A stretch of 64,000 bases of DNA, from assembly GCA_021845905.1 (NCBI GenBank), contig JAJZVA010000002.1, positions 202,577 through 266,576 on the forward strand. Direction: 5' to 3'. Position 1 is the stretch's first letter. Each line of letters begins with the position of its first letter. This document shows positions 1 through 9,100 of this stretch, one piece after another. The stretch is from Pseudomonadota bacterium. Its GTDB lineage: Bacteria > Pseudomonadota > Alphaproteobacteria > Micavibrionales > UBA2020. A model generated the notes under the pieces. The model was not told the origin of the DNA. It saw only the letters and a program-made list of their open reading frames with translations, and ran no database searches. A program made the position numbers and the translations under genes.

Positions 1-447
1 GACGATATCGCGGGCGCGGTTCATCACGCCCATGCCGATGTCCTTGTGCTCGTGCTCGCGGCCGCGGAATTGCATGGAAAAGCGCACCTTGTCGCCTTCC
101 TCGATGAAGCGCCGGGCGGAGCGCAACTTGACCTGAAAATCGTGCTCCTCGATGTTGGGGCGGATCTTCAACTCTTTGGTGAGGGTGATTTTCTGGTTTT
201 TGCGCGCGGCGGCTTCTTTTTTCTGCAGTTCGTAGCGGTATTTGCCGAAGTCGGAGATTTTGCAGACGGGCGGCGCGGCGTTGGGGGAAATTTCGATGAG
301 GTCGAGACCGGCTTCCTCGGCGGATTGCAGCGCTTCGCGGACAGAGACAACACCGACCATTTCGCCGTCCGCGCCGATGAGGCGGACTTTATCGGCCCTT
401 ATTTGGTTGTTGATACGGGGGCCGTCGTTCAATGGTTTGCTCGCGAT
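1..447 (-). CDS. infC: Translation initiation factor IF-3 (3' end cut by window edge), AUC start
   Basis: IF-3 binds the 30S subunit, blocks premature 50S joining and proofreads the start codon. The minus-strand reading gives the IF-3 N-domain (GPRINNQIRADKVRLIGADG), the linker rich in Lys (YELQKKEAAARKNQK) and the C-domain signature FRGREHEHKDIGMGVMNR; the last residues lie beyond the window. No ATG, GTG or well-placed TTG opens the frame. A strong Shine-Dalgarno AAGGAG sits 7 nt before an ATC codon at 447-445, and homology begins there, so ATC is chosen as start. A rare AUU/AUC start is the known basis of infC autoregulation: IF-3 discriminates against its own start codon. It lies 47 nt after thrS in the classical thrS-infC order. 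An in-frame TTG six codons in is about 20 nt from the ribosome binding site and is less likely. Confidence 0.95.
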   Translation of the reverse strand, partial: MASKPLNDGPRINNQIRADKVRLIGADGEMVGVVSVREALQSAEEAGLDLIEISPNAAPPVCKISDFGKYRYELQKKEAAARKNQKITLTKELKIRPNIEEHDFQVKLRSARRFIEEGDKVRFSMQFRGREHEHKDIGMGVMNRARDIV

Positions 448-494
448 GTTAAGTCTCCTTTGCGTTGTTGCGTGTAAAGAATCGGCCTTGGCCT

Positions 495-2507
495 CTAAGC
501 GGGCGGCGCTGATTCCGTAATGATTTTATTGATCGCGGCGTCAAGTGCAAGGATTTCTTGTTTATCCACATTGGTATTGGCGTCAGAGACGCCGCCCAAA
601 CGGCGGATGGCGACGGTTCGTTCCTCGGCTTCGCGCTTGCCGACGACCCAGATTTCGGGCGTTTTGGCGAGGCTATGTTCCCGGATTTTATAGTTAATTT
701 TCTCGTTACGGATATCCAGCTCGGCGCGGATGCCGGCTTTTTTAAGGTCGGAAACCACTTCTTGCGCATAATCATCGGCATCATTGGTGATGGTGGCGAC
801 GACGGTCTGCACGGGGGCGAGCCAGAGCGGAAACTTGCCCGCATAGGCTTCGATCAGCATGCCAAGGAAGCGCTCGAAGCTTCCGTAGACCGCGCGGTGC
901 AACATGACGGGAAAGTGTTTTTGCCCGTCTTCGCCGATATAGGTTGCGTCGAGCCGTTCCGGCAGGACGAAGTCCACTTGCAGCGTCGCGCACTGCCATG
1001 ACCGCCCGATCGCGTCCCTGACGTGGAATTCCAGCTTCGGCCCGTAAAACGCGCCGTCGCCGGGCGCGAGCGTATAGGCGCGCTGCAGGCTCTCGACCGC
1101 GTTGATCAGCGCTTTTTCCGCCTTGTCCCAGGTGGCGTCAGTGCCGGCGCGGAGGGCAGGGCGCGTCGCGATTTTCAAGGAGACGTCTTCAAAGCCGTAG
1201 TCTTTGTAAGTTTGCACGAACATGTCGATGAAGCGGGTGGTTTCATCGAGAATCTGGTCTTCGCGGCAAAAGATGTGCGCGTCGTCCTGCGTCATTTGCC
1301 GCACGCGCATCAGGCCGTGGAGCGCGCCGTGCGCCTCGTTCCTGTGGCAGCAGCCGAACTCGGCCATGCGGATCGGCAGGTCGCGGTAGGACTTGATGCC
1401 CTGCTTGAAGATCTGGATGTGTCCGGGGCAGTTCATCGGTTTCAGCGCGAGGAACTCTTTCGGCTCTTCCTTGAAAAGTTTCGCGCCTTCTTCCGTATTG
1501 GGCACGACGTCTGGCACGACGAACATGTTCTCGCGGTATTTGCTCCAGTGACCGGAGGCTTCCCAGAATTTCGAGTGCATAAGCTGCGGGGTTTTAACCT
1601 CGATGTAGCCGAACTTCTCCTGGGCGGCGCGGATGTATTTTTCCATCACCTTCCAGATGCGAAAGCCTTTGTCGTGCCAGAAGACGCTGCCTTGCGCCTC
1701 TTCCTGCAGATGGAACAGATCCATCTCGCGCCCGAGCTTGCGGTGGTCGCGCTTTTCGGCTTCTTCGAGCATGCGCAGATAGGCGTCGAGTTCCTTTTGA
1801 TCGCGCCACGCGGTGGCGTAGATGCGCGTCAGCATGGCGTTGTCGGAGGAGCCGCGCCAGTAGGCGCCCGCGACTTTCATAAGCTTGAAGGCGCTGCCGA
1901 CGTGGCCGGTCGAAGGCAGGTGCGGGCCGCGGCAGAGGTCGTACCACTTGCCCTGCCTGTAAACGCTGATCTCTTCCGTTTCCGGCAGGTCGGAGATGAT
2001 CTCGGCCTTGTAGTCTTCGCCGATCTCTTTGAAATGCCTGATCGCCTCGTTGCGGTTCCATACCTCGCGGGTGAAAGGCTCGTTGCGGGCGATGATCTCG
2101 CGCATCTTCTTTTCGATTTTCTCGAAGTCTTCGGTGGTGAAGGGTTGTTCGCGCGCGAAGTCGTAATAAAAGCCGTTCTCGATCGAAGGGCCGATGGTGA
2201 CCTGCGTGCCGGGGAACAGTTCCTGCACCGCTTCGGCCATGACATGCGCGGCGTCGTGGCGGATGAGTTCCAGCGCATCCGGATCCTTGCGCGTGACGAT
2301 GGCGACGGTGGAATCTTTTTTGATCTCGCGCATGAGGTCGATCAGTTCGCCGTCCATCTTCACGGCCAGCGCCGCCTTGGCGAGGCCGGGGCCGATTTTC
2401 TCCGCGACGGCAAGTCCGGTCACCGGCCGCGCGAAGGAAAGCGTCTTTCCGTCCGGCAAGGTGATGGTGACGGGTTTTGCGGCGTCGTCTTTTGCGGCTG
2501 TTTTCAT
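495..2507 (-). CDS. thrS: Threonine--tRNA ligase
   Basis: Cytoplasmic class II synthetase that charges tRNA-Thr with threonine using ATP. The 670 residues match the family length. Domains in order: TGS domain (about 15-75), editing domain with HDAAH and the CRGPH segment, catalytic core with MNCPGH (zinc Cys), motif 2 region [23 protein letters not shown] (zinc His), [13 protein letters not shown] (third zinc ligand and motif 3), then the anticodon-binding domain to the C terminus. Zinc ligands, motif 2 Arg and motif 3 Arg are all present. It is first in a minus-strand operon with infC 47 nt downstream. The start ATG at 2507 has only a weak GGGGA-type ribosome site. Nothing unusual was seen in the protein. 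Confidence 0.98.
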   Translation of the reverse strand: MKTAAKDDAAKPVTITLPDGKTLSFARPVTGLAVAEKIGPGLAKAALAVKMDGELIDLMREIKKDSTVAIVTRKDPDALELIRHDAAHVMAEAVQELFPGTQVTIGPSIENGFYYDFAREQPFTTEDFEKIEKKMREIIARNEPFTREVWNRNEAIRHFKEIGEDYKAEIISDLPETEEISVYRQGKWYDLCRGPHLPSTGHVGSAFKLMKVAGAYWRGSSDNAMLTRIYATAWRDQKELDAYLRMLEEAEKRDHRKLGREMDLFHLQEEAQGSVFWHDKGFRIWKVMEKYIRAAQEKFGYIEVKTPQLMHSKFWEASGHWSKYRENMFVVPDVVPNTEEGAKLFKEEPKEFLALKPMNCPGHIQIFKQGIKSYRDLPIRMAEFGCCHRNEAHGALHGLMRVRQMTQDDAHIFCREDQILDETTRFIDMFVQTYKDYGFEDVSLKIATRPALRAGTDATWDKAEKALINAVESLQRAYTLAPGDGAFYGPKLEFHVRDAIGRSWQCATLQVDFVLPERLDATYIGEDGQKHFPVMLHRAVYGSFERFLGMLIEAYAGKFPLWLAPVQTVVATITNDADDYAQEVVSDLKKAGIRAELDIRNEKINYKIREHSLAKTPEIWVVGKREAEERTVAIRRLGGVSDANTNVDKQEILALDAAINKIITESAPPA

Positions 2508-2631
2508 TTTTCAATCCCCGGATTCAATGCGACAATCAATGTACTGCGGCGCTGAAGCGTCCGCAAGCCTGATTTCTCTGGTTTTTTGCGCGCTTTGGGC
2601 GTAAAAGTGGGATGTTCGGAGGATATGAACC

Positions 2632-3888
2632 ATGATCATCAAGCCGGAAATCACCAGCGTTACTTTTGCGGATTTCGTGCGGGAAAAGCATGCGCCAACC
2701 GTCATGCAGATCCTGCCGTCTCTCGACGGCGGCGGGGTCGAGCAGGGGGTGATCGACATCAACGCGGCGATTTGCCGCGCGGGCGGGCACTCCATCGTCG
2801 TTTCGTCGGGCGGCAGGCGCGTGCCGGAAATCGCCAGGGCCGGCGGCACGCACATCAGGCTGCCGGTGCATTCCAAGAACCCGCTGGTCATCGCGGCCAA
2901 TATCCTGCGTTTGCGCAAGATCATCCGCAATCACAACGTCGATATCGTCCATGCCTGCAGCCGCGCGCCCGCGTGGAGCGCCGGACGCGCCGTGCAGGGG
3001 ACGATGGCGCGCTACGTCACCTCCGTCCATTCCGCGCACAAGATCGAGAACCGCTTCAAGCGGCTGTATAATTCCTCGACGACGAAAGGCGAGCTGGTCA
3101 TGACCGTGTCGCACTTTCTGGCGGAGCACGTCGCGCGCAATTACAACGTCGATCTGGCAAAAATCCGCGTGGTGCACCGCGGCGTCGCGCTGTCGCGCTT
3201 TCATCCCAATTCCGTCACGCCCGAGCAGCTCATCAAAATATCCGCGCAGTGGCGCGTGCCGGACGGCGCGCCTGTGATCCTGTTGCCCGCGCGGCTTTCG
3301 CGCCTCAAGGGCCATATGTTCCTGATCGACGCGCTGCGCGCCCTGCCGCAGCAGGATTATTTCTGCCTGTTCGTCGGCGCGGCGCGCGGCAACGGCGCCT
3401 ACGGCAGGGAACTGGAGAAATATATCGAGGATGCGGGGCTTGCCGGCAAGGCGCGCATCGTCAGCCATTGCGACGACATGCCCGCCGCCTACATGCTGGC
3501 GACGGTGGTGGTCGCGCCGTCGCTCGAGCCGGAGGGCTTCGGCCGCGTCGCGATCGAGGCGCAGGCGATGGGCAGGCCGTTGATCGCGACCGATCATGGC
3601 GGATCGCAGGAAACGGTGATCGCGGACGAAACCGGCTGGCTGGTGCCGCCGGGCGACGTGCCCGCGCTGACGGCAGCGCTCAAGGAGGCGCTGGCGCTCG
3701 ACGCCAACCAGCGGGCGAAGCTGGCGACGCGCGCCATGAGCCATATCGCGCAGCATTTCACCAACGAAAACATGGCCGCGGGCACGCTCGACGTTTATGC
3801 GGAACTGCTCAACGGCGCGACCACGCGCGCCCTGCCTTCCAACGACGGCGCGCCGCGCCTCAGCGATCTTTCGACCCGTGCCGGATAA
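2632..3888 (+). CDS. Glycosyltransferase family 4 (GT-B fold)
   Basis: Likely transfers a sugar from a nucleotide-sugar donor onto a cell-surface glycan or lipid-linked acceptor. The 418 residues show the GT4 pattern: N-terminal Rossmann half opening with MQILPSLDGGGVEQ (glycine-rich loop), and a C-terminal half with LLPARLSRLKGH, then the E-x7-E donor-binding motif EPEGFGRVAIEAQAMG followed by GRPLIATDHGG and ETGWLVPPGD. No signal peptide or membrane span is evident, consistent with a peripheral cytoplasmic enzyme. The ATG at 2632 is preceded by GGAGGATATGAACC. It overlaps the next glycosyltransferase gene by 11 nt, so the two probably act in one pathway such as LPS core or exopolysaccharide. 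The acceptor cannot be deduced. Confidence 0.92.
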   Translation: MIIKPEITSVTFADFVREKHAPTVMQILPSLDGGGVEQGVIDINAAICRAGGHSIVVSSGGRRVPEIARAGGTHIRLPVHSKNPLVIAANILRLRKIIRNHNVDIVHACSRAPAWSAGRAVQGTMARYVTSVHSAHKIENRFKRLYNSSTTKGELVMTVSHFLAEHVARNYNVDLAKIRVVHRGVALSRFHPNSVTPEQLIKISAQWRVPDGAPVILLPARLSRLKGHMFLIDALRALPQQDYFCLFVGAARGNGAYGRELEKYIEDAGLAGKARIVSHCDDMPAAYMLATVVVAPSLEPEGFGRVAIEAQAMGRPLIATDHGGSQETVIADETGWLVPPGDVPALTAALKEALALDANQRAKLATRAMSHIAQHFTNENMAAGTLDVYAELLNGATTRALPSNDGAPRLSDLSTRAG

Positions 3889-4654
3889 GGCGGAGGAAAT
3901 TCTCGTCATCGCGCCCCGCGGGCTGCGGGATTTTCTCGTGGCGACGGGAAGGATGCGATGTCTCCGCCGGTTGCATCCGAACGCGCGGATCATGGCGCTG
4001 GCCGCGCCGCGCTTTCTCGATACGGCACAGCGTAGCGGCTATTTCGATGATATCGTTTTGAGCATTCCCCGTTCGTGGCTTTCTTTATTGGGAAAGCGCT
4101 TCGCGCGCGTTTACGACCTGCGCGCCGCGGCGGACGCGGGCCATCCCCTGTTCCGCCATTTCCTGCGCGGACGTCCGCTATGGGTGCCGCCGCCGGAGTC
4201 GTCCCTGCCGGATATCTCCTGGATGACGGCGGGTGGGGACAAAGAGGATATCGCAGCGGCATTCGGTCTCAAAAAGCCTTATGTTTTGCTGCTGGCGGGC
4301 GCGTCTCTCCGCCATCCGGAGAAAAACTGGCTGCCGCGCCGCTATGCCGCGCTGGCGCTGAAACTCGCGCGCGAGGGATTTCAGCCCGTCCTCACAGGCA
4401 CCGACGATGATGCGGCGATGGCCGAGGGTGTGCTGCGCGTGTGCCCTGCGGCGCGGGACATTTGCGGTCTGACCTCTCTTTGCGATATCGCCGCGCTGGC
4501 GGATGGCGCCGCCGCTGCCGTAGGCCATGACACAGGCGCGGCTGTGCTGACTGCGCTGACCGGCTGTCCGACGCAGGTGATTTTTCCGCAAGAGCGGGTC
4601 GGCGCGGTTTACAGGGCTTTCACGCCGCGGACGGGAGAAAGCCATGCCGCATGA
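3878..4654 (+). CDS. Glycosyltransferase family 9 (heptosyltransferase-like)
   Basis: GT9 enzymes such as WaaC/WaaF add heptose or related sugars to LPS core at the inner membrane. The protein has IAPRGLRDFLVATGRMRCLRRLHPNARI near the N terminus (short form of the GT9 start), LLLAGASLRHPEKNW for the donor site, and a C-terminal GHDTGAAVLTALTGCPTQVIF matching the family's HDTGxxHLA region. A longer reading from 3797 is possible, but the homology begins at VPDKAEEILVIAP, so the GTG at 3878, overlapping the upstream stop by 11 nt, is preferred. No clear Shine-Dalgarno is seen, so translational coupling is likely. The predicted product is about 258 residues, shorter than typical 320-350-residue heptosyltransferases. 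It overlaps the tusA-like gene by 11 nt. Confidence 0.82.
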   Translation: MPDKAEEILVIAPRGLRDFLVATGRMRCLRRLHPNARIMALAAPRFLDTAQRSGYFDDIVLSIPRSWLSLLGKRFARVYDLRAAADAGHPLFRHFLRGRPLWVPPPESSLPDISWMTAGGDKEDIAAAFGLKKPYVLLLAGASLRHPEKNWLPRRYAALALKLAREGFQPVLTGTDDDAAMAEGVLRVCPAARDICGLTSLCDIAALADGAAAAVGHDTGAAVLTALTGCPTQVIFPQERVGAVYRAFTPRTGESHAA

Positions 4655-4871
4655 GCTTGACGCCCGCGGCCTCATCTGCCCGTTGCCGGTCCTGAAGGCG
4701 CGCAAGGTTTTGAAAAATCTTCCGGCGGGCGCGGTTTTGCGGGTATTGGTGACGGACGCCGCGGCACCGAAGGATTTCGCGCTCTTTTGCGCTGAGGCGG
4801 GGCATGAATTGCAGTCCGTCCGTCCGTCCGGCGATGCAATCGAAGTTGTCGTCCTGCGCGGCAAAGGATAA
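4644..4871 (+). CDS. TusA/SirA-like sulfur carrier protein
   Basis: Small (75 residue) single-domain protein of the TusA/YeeD/SirA family, which carries persulfide sulfur on a cysteine for tRNA thiolation, molybdenum cofactor or sulfur-energy metabolism. The hallmark CPxP motif is intact in DARGLICPLPVLKARK, with the catalytic Cys about residue 13, and the rest follows the two-helix, four-strand fold with VLVTDAAAPKDF. Its ATG overlaps the end of the GT9 gene by 11 nt, so it is cotranscribed with glycosyltransferases that have no evident functional link. Whether it serves as tusA itself or as a paralogue is not decided by the context, which lacks other sulfur-relay genes. Confidence 0.88.
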   Translation: MPHELDARGLICPLPVLKARKVLKNLPAGAVLRVLVTDAAAPKDFALFCAEAGHELQSVRPSGDAIEVVVLRGKG

Positions 4872-4892
4872 TATCTTCCTTCAGGGGAGATC

Positions 4893-5440
4893 ATGAAAAT
4901 GAAAAAGACAGTTCCGTTTCTCGCGCTTTTCCTGTGTTTCGCGGCGCGGACCGCGGCGGCGCAGGAATACTATTACAACGTTGCCAGCCCGTGGGCGGTA
5001 CAGTCGGTGACGGTATCGGGCGGGCCGATCCTGACGCACCATTTCCAGTCGGGCACGGACAATTTCGTCGACCATCATGAAATCGGCATCGTGCAGGTCG
5101 AAACGGCGGACCGCGGCGACTGGGCGCTTTACTATCTTGGCCCGAACAGCGTTGGCAAGCAGACTTTCGGCGCTGCTACGTGACCCATCCTTACGTTGTG
5201 CCGCTCGGGCCGGTCAGTCTCGAGCTTTCTCTCTCGCTCGGGCTCGTCAGCGGCTATCAGGATTATCCGGTGCCGTTGCTCGGTGCGCAGGCACGGCTCG
5301 ACCTTTACCAGAGCGGCCCTTGGAACGCGGGCATCGAAATGGCCGCCATGCCTTATATCGCCAAGGATTCCGCCACCAATAAAAACAAATTCGGCGTCGT
5401 CGGCACCACGCCGTTTCTGAGCGTGCGTTATCATTTTTGA
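4893..5440 (+). pseudogene. Outer-membrane barrel-like protein, copy 1, broken by one frameshift
   Basis: The first reading (4893-5183) gives a signal peptide ending TAAAQ and a body with YYNVASPWAVQSVTVSGG and THHFQSGTDNFVDHHEIG. It ends in a stop just after GKQTFGA; the +1-related frame (5180-5440) carries on with THPYVVPLGP to the terminal SVRYHF. Comparison with the tandem copy downstream shows ggcgctgctacg here where the other has ggcgcaggctacg, so a single base is missing near 5175. Restoring it would give about 182 residues. The signal peptide, alternating hydrophobic strands and a C-terminal Phe suggest a small outer-membrane beta-barrel; I do not recognise the family. GGGGAGATC precedes the ATG. 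Either real decay or a sequencing deletion, but copy 2 is broken too. Confidence 0.75.
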
Positions 5441-5493
5441 AAATATGTTATCTATCTGCTTTTATTAGCTCTTATAAATATGCAAAATATTTA

Positions 5494-5523
5494 TTGACAT
5501 AATAATATTATATTTTATATACT
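5494..5523 (+). promoter_or_regulatory. Strong sigma-70-type promoter
   Basis: TTGACA at 5494-5499 and TATACT at 5518-5523 are separated by 18 nt in a very AT-rich stretch. It points at the second, decayed barrel-like gene whose ATG is at 5585. A consensus -35 and a five-of-six -10 are unusual in this GC-rich window, so the promoter probably still fires although the gene behind it is broken. Confidence 0.65.
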
Positions 5524-5584
5524 CTGAAAATAAAATGAGATCATTGAGACGAGAGGAACTCTCTGTGCAGTATAAAAATTATCT

Positions 5585-6158
5585 ATGCGGACTGTCTGGA
5601 AAAAAGCCGCGCTGGGACTTGTTTCGCTGATGACGGCCACCGCCGCGGTTGCCCAGCAGCCAGTTGCCCTTCATCACCCAAGACATCGCAGACGGATTTT
5701 CCCAATCCCTGGAGCCTGCGCTCCATAACGGTATCGGGCGGGCCGATTTTGACGCATCATTTCCAGCCGGGCACGGACAACTTCGTCGATCATCATGAAA
5801 TCGGCATCGTGCAATTCGACACCGCCCGCCGCGGCGACTGGGCGCTTTATTATCTCGGCCCGAACAGCATAGGCAGGCAGGCTTTCGGCGCAGGCTACGT
5901 GACCCATCCTTACGTTGTGCCGCCGGGCCTGTGAAACTTGAGCTTTCCGCCGCCTTCGGTCTTGTCACCGGTTATCAAAGCTATCCGCTGCCGCTGACGG
6001 GCGTGCAGGCACGGCTCGATCTTTATCACAAAGGAAAGATGGATATCGGCATCGAAATGGCCGCCATGCCTTATATCGCCAAGGATTCCGTCATCCATAA
6101 AAACAAATTCGGCGTCGTCGGCACCACGCCGTTTCTGAGTCTGCGCTATCCGTTTTAA
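5585..6158 (+). pseudogene. Outer-membrane barrel-like protein, copy 2, broken by at least two frameshifts
   Basis: Paralogue of the preceding pseudogene. An ATG at 5585 opens a signal-peptide-like start (MRTVWKKAALGLVSLMTA) that runs into an altered frame after AVAQQPVA. The body reappears in another frame as SPWSLRSITVSGGP and THHFQPGTDNFVDHHEIG, stops after VVPPGL at about 5934, and resumes in a third frame as VKLELSAAFGLVTGYQ to the C-terminal SLRYPF. The body is about four-fifths identical to copy 1 by eye, including IEMAAMPYIAKDS and NKFGVVGTTPFLS. The loss of frame is at different places in the two copies, so they decayed independently after duplication. No function can be assigned beyond a likely exported beta-rich protein. 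Confidence 0.75.
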
Positions 6159-6184
6159 GGTCAGTCCTTTCCCTTAAAATAATT

Positions 6185-6203
6185 ATGCCGCGTTTTGCGG
6201 CAT
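6185..6203. other. Small hairpin between pseudogene and PLP/ATP-grasp gene
   Basis: ATGCCGC and GCGGCAT pair perfectly around a 5-nt loop. No T-run follows, so it is a weak terminator candidate at best. It also contains an upstream in-frame ATG for the next gene. Confidence 0.3.
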
Positions 6204-6265
6204 ATCGCATGTTATTACGCATTGCCCGTTGCGGGAATGCTTGCGATAATGGCAGAGAGGGGACC

Positions 6266-9100
6266 ATGGAACAGCTTTTAAAAAAAAAGGAGAGCGCCGT
6301 GCGCGGGGAGGAGTCTGCCAGCATTTTCATCGCCCAGCCGCTTGACCTTTTGCTGACGTCGGGCGGCGATCCGCGTCTTGTCGTCGATCCTGCCGACAAT
6401 CTCAACGGCTACGGCTGCCGCCCCGCGCCGCGGCCGGAAGCGATTTCTTTTTCTTCCACCACGGCGTCTACGATATCCGACGCGGCCTATTTGCGCGTTT
6501 CCGCGGCGCGGCTCGACCTGATGCGCGCGCAGCCGTCCGGCGCCGCCGGCACGGCGGCGGAAGAGTCCGCTTTCGATCTCTGCATCGAGCGGATGCGCGA
6601 AGAGTTGAAAAAGCATCTTTTGATCGCGCCGGAAAAAGCCGAAGTCGTGTTTTCGCCGTCCGGCACGGACGGGCAGATTCTGGCGCTGTTCGCGGCGCGC
6701 GCGGTTTTGGGCGGGGCGAAGGTGACAAGCGTCATCGTCGGCGCGAACGAGACAGGCAGTGGTACGGCTTTCACCGCGCGGGGGCGGCATTTCGGCCTGC
6801 GCACGGCGCAGGGCGTTGCGGTTGAAAAAGGCGCAGGCATCGGAGAGCTGGAAGACGGCGCGTCCAGCGTCGATATTCCTTTACGCGATGAAGAGGGCGC
6901 GTTGCGCGCCGCCGCCGACATCGACAGGGCGGTCGTCGATGCCGTCGGCAGGGCTGTTGCCGCGGGATCGAAGGTTCTTTTGCAGGCGATGGACGCATCG
7001 AAGCTCGGCGTCCGCGCGCCGTCGGCGCACTGTCTCAAAGACATCGCCGCGCGCTGGCCGAACGATGTGCTGACGGTCATCGACGCCTGTCAGATGCGTC
7101 TCGGGCGCAAAAGGATAAAAGAGTACCTCGCGCGCGGATACGTCGTGCTGCTGACCGGCTCCAAATTCTTCGCGGGGCCGCCGTTCTCCGGCGCATTGCT
7201 GGTGCCTTCGGGCGTCTCGGCCGCGCTTTCAGCCGTGCAAAATGTGCCTGTGGGGCTTGCCGATTACGCCAATCGCGCCGACTGGCCGCTTGCATGGCGG
7301 GGAATCCGCGACAATCTGCCCGCGCGGCAGAACCTCGGCCAGTGGCTGCGCTGGGAGGCCGCGCTGGAAGAAATGCGCCTTTATTTCGCCGTTTCTGGCG
7401 AGAAACGGCGCGCGGCGCTGGAGGACTTCGGCGCGGCGGTCGCGCGCCGCATCGAAAACGCGCCGTCGTTTTCTCTGTTGTCCGCGCCCGCGGCGGATCC
7501 GACGGATGACATTGACGATGAAGAGATGGAAGTGCGCACGGTGTTTCCGTTTTTCGTGCAAAAAGACGGCCAGCGGCTCGGCGCGGAAGACTGCCGGAAA
7601 ATATACCTCGCCCTCAACCGCGATATTTCCGCGCATCTGCCCGCGGAGGCGACGGCGGAAGAAAAAAAACTGGCGGCAAGACTCTGCCATATCGGTCAGC
7701 CTGTCGCGGTCGCCGCCGCCGCCGTGCTTCGCGTCGCGGCCGGCGCGCGCACCGTATATGGCGGCTGGACGGAAGAAGAAGTGCGGACGGTTTTCGACAA
7801 GATGGAGCTGATCCTCAAATATTTCGCCTGGCTCGACGCTGAAAAGAAATCCGCCGCTGAACCCCAGCCGTTGCGTCTTGGCGCGCAAGATGAACATGTT
7901 GGGCAAGACCGTATCGGCATGGCCAAGCTGACGCGCCTTGCCTTCAACAACGTGCCGCTCAAGCCATTGTGGGACGATCTTTTCAGGCAGGTCGAACAGA
8001 ATCCCGCCAATGCCGCGGCGATGATGGACATGGCGGATATCGCGCAAATTTCCGGCCTGCAGGCCAACGGGCTGGTCGTTCAGTCGGGCGCGCTCGGCAT
8101 GGAACGTCTCTACAATATGCCTTGCGCGGCGGAACGCCCGCGCCTGCGCGTGCTGATGCTCGCGGCCGGCGTCGAGATGGGCGGCAACACGCCGATCGAG
8201 TTTCTGCTTGAAGGGTCGGACATTGCCCTCAGTGTGCTTTATATCGTGCCGGGACTGCCTTTGCCCGACCCTCTGCCCTATCACGATATCGCCTTCAACG
8301 CGATCGCCGACACGGAAGATTCGCGCGCAGCGCTGGAGATCGTCGAGGCGCTGATGCCGCGCTGGCCGAGGCCGGTTTTGAACGCGCCGGAAGGTATCCG
8401 CCGCCTCAACCGCGACGCGCTTTATGCGTTGCTTGCGGACGCGCCCGATATTTACATTCCCATGACGGCGCGGATATCCCGCGCGGCGCTTGAATCACTC
8501 GGTCGCGGGGAAATCGCGCTGACAACCCTGCTCGCCGACGGCGTCTGGCCGCTGATCGTGCGCCCGATCGACAGCCATGCGGGGCGCGGGCTCGACAGGC
8601 TTGAGAGCGCGGCTGATATCGAAAAATATCTCGCGGGGCAGCGGGGCGGCGCGTTCTTCATCTCCCGTTATATCGATTACAGCGGAAAAGACGGCGCGTT
8701 CCGCAAATACCGCATCGTCTTTGTCGACGGCAAGGCTTACGCTATTCATATGGCGATCTCGCACCAGTGGAAGATCTGGTATCTCAACGCCGACATGGCG
8801 GCGAGCGCGGAAAAACGCGCCGAGGAAGACGCCTTCATGACCCATTTCGACGAAGGGTTTGGCGTACGGCACAAAGAAGCGCTGGCCGAAATCGCCGCGC
8901 GCGTCGGCCTCTCCTATTTCGCCATCGACTGCGCGGAAACGAAGGATGGCGCGTTGCTGATTTTCGAAGGCGGCAACACCATGATCGTCCATAACATGGA
9001 CAGCGACGCGGTTTATCCCTACAAGGCGCCGCAGATGAAAAAAGTCTACGCGGCTTTCACCGGCATGATCGCCGCCGGCGCGGAAAAAGACCGGCAATGA
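6266..9100 (+). CDS. PLP-fold (aminotransferase class V-like) / ATP-grasp fusion protein
   Basis: A 944-residue two-part protein of unknown function. Residues about 30-560 resemble a fold-type I PLP enzyme: FSPSGTDGQILALFAARAV (cofactor-binding glycine/Thr region), VIDACQMRLG (Asp that holds the pyridine nitrogen) and LLTGSKFFAGPPFSGALLVP with the likely Schiff-base Lys near residue 300. Residues about 640-930 form a divergent ATP-grasp module: FNAIADTED, LNAPEGIRRLNRD, RPIDSHAGRGL, FISRYIDYS, FRKYRIVFVDGKAYAIHMAI, YFAIDCAE and the metal-binding FEGGNTMIVHN. The same module recurs in the genes at 19660 and 30126. The ATG at 6266 has GAGAGGGG in front; an in-frame ATG at 6185 lacks a ribosome site. 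Its stop overlaps the decarboxylase start (ATGA). Likely a ligase joining an amino acid or amine; substrate unknown. Confidence 0.85.
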   Translation: MEQLLKKKESAVRGEESASIFIAQPLDLLLTSGGDPRLVVDPADNLNGYGCRPAPRPEAISFSSTTASTISDAAYLRVSAARLDLMRAQPSGAAGTAAEESAFDLCIERMREELKKHLLIAPEKAEVVFSPSGTDGQILALFAARAVLGGAKVTSVIVGANETGSGTAFTARGRHFGLRTAQGVAVEKGAGIGELEDGASSVDIPLRDEEGALRAAADIDRAVVDAVGRAVAAGSKVLLQAMDASKLGVRAPSAHCLKDIAARWPNDVLTVIDACQMRLGRKRIKEYLARGYVVLLTGSKFFAGPPFSGALLVPSGVSAALSAVQNVPVGLADYANRADWPLAWRGIRDNLPARQNLGQWLRWEAALEEMRLYFAVSGEKRRAALEDFGAAVARRIENAPSFSLLSAPAADPTDDIDDEEMEVRTVFPFFVQKDGQRLGAEDCRKIYLALNRDISAHLPAEATAEEKKLAARLCHIGQPVAVAAAAVLRVAAGARTVYGGWTEEEVRTVFDKMELILKYFAWLDAEKKSAAEPQPLRLGAQDEHVGQDRIGMAKLTRLAFNNVPLKPLWDDLFRQVEQNPANAAAMMDMADIAQISGLQANGLVVQSGALGMERLYNMPCAAERPRLRVLMLAAGVEMGGNTPIEFLLEGSDIALSVLYIVPGLPLPDPLPYHDIAFNAIADTEDSRAALEIVEALMPRWPRPVLNAPEGIRRLNRDALYALLADAPDIYIPMTARISRAALESLGRGEIALTTLLADGVWPLIVRPIDSHAGRGLDRLESAADIEKYLAGQRGGAFFISRYIDYSGKDGAFRKYRIVFVDGKAYAIHMAISHQWKIWYLNADMAASAEKRAEEDAFMTHFDEGFGVRHKEALAEIAARVGLSYFAIDCAETKDGALLIFEGGNTMIVHNMDSDAVYPYKAPQMKKVYAAFTGMIAAGAEKDRQ

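Noticed and set aside
1023-2555. 510-codon plus-strand open frame
   Set aside because: Antisense to thrS; no recognisable domain and low-complexity composition typical of GC-rich shadow frames.
2536-3993. 485-codon minus-strand open frame
   Set aside because: Antisense to the GT4 gene, which has the E-x7-E motif and a good ribosome site.
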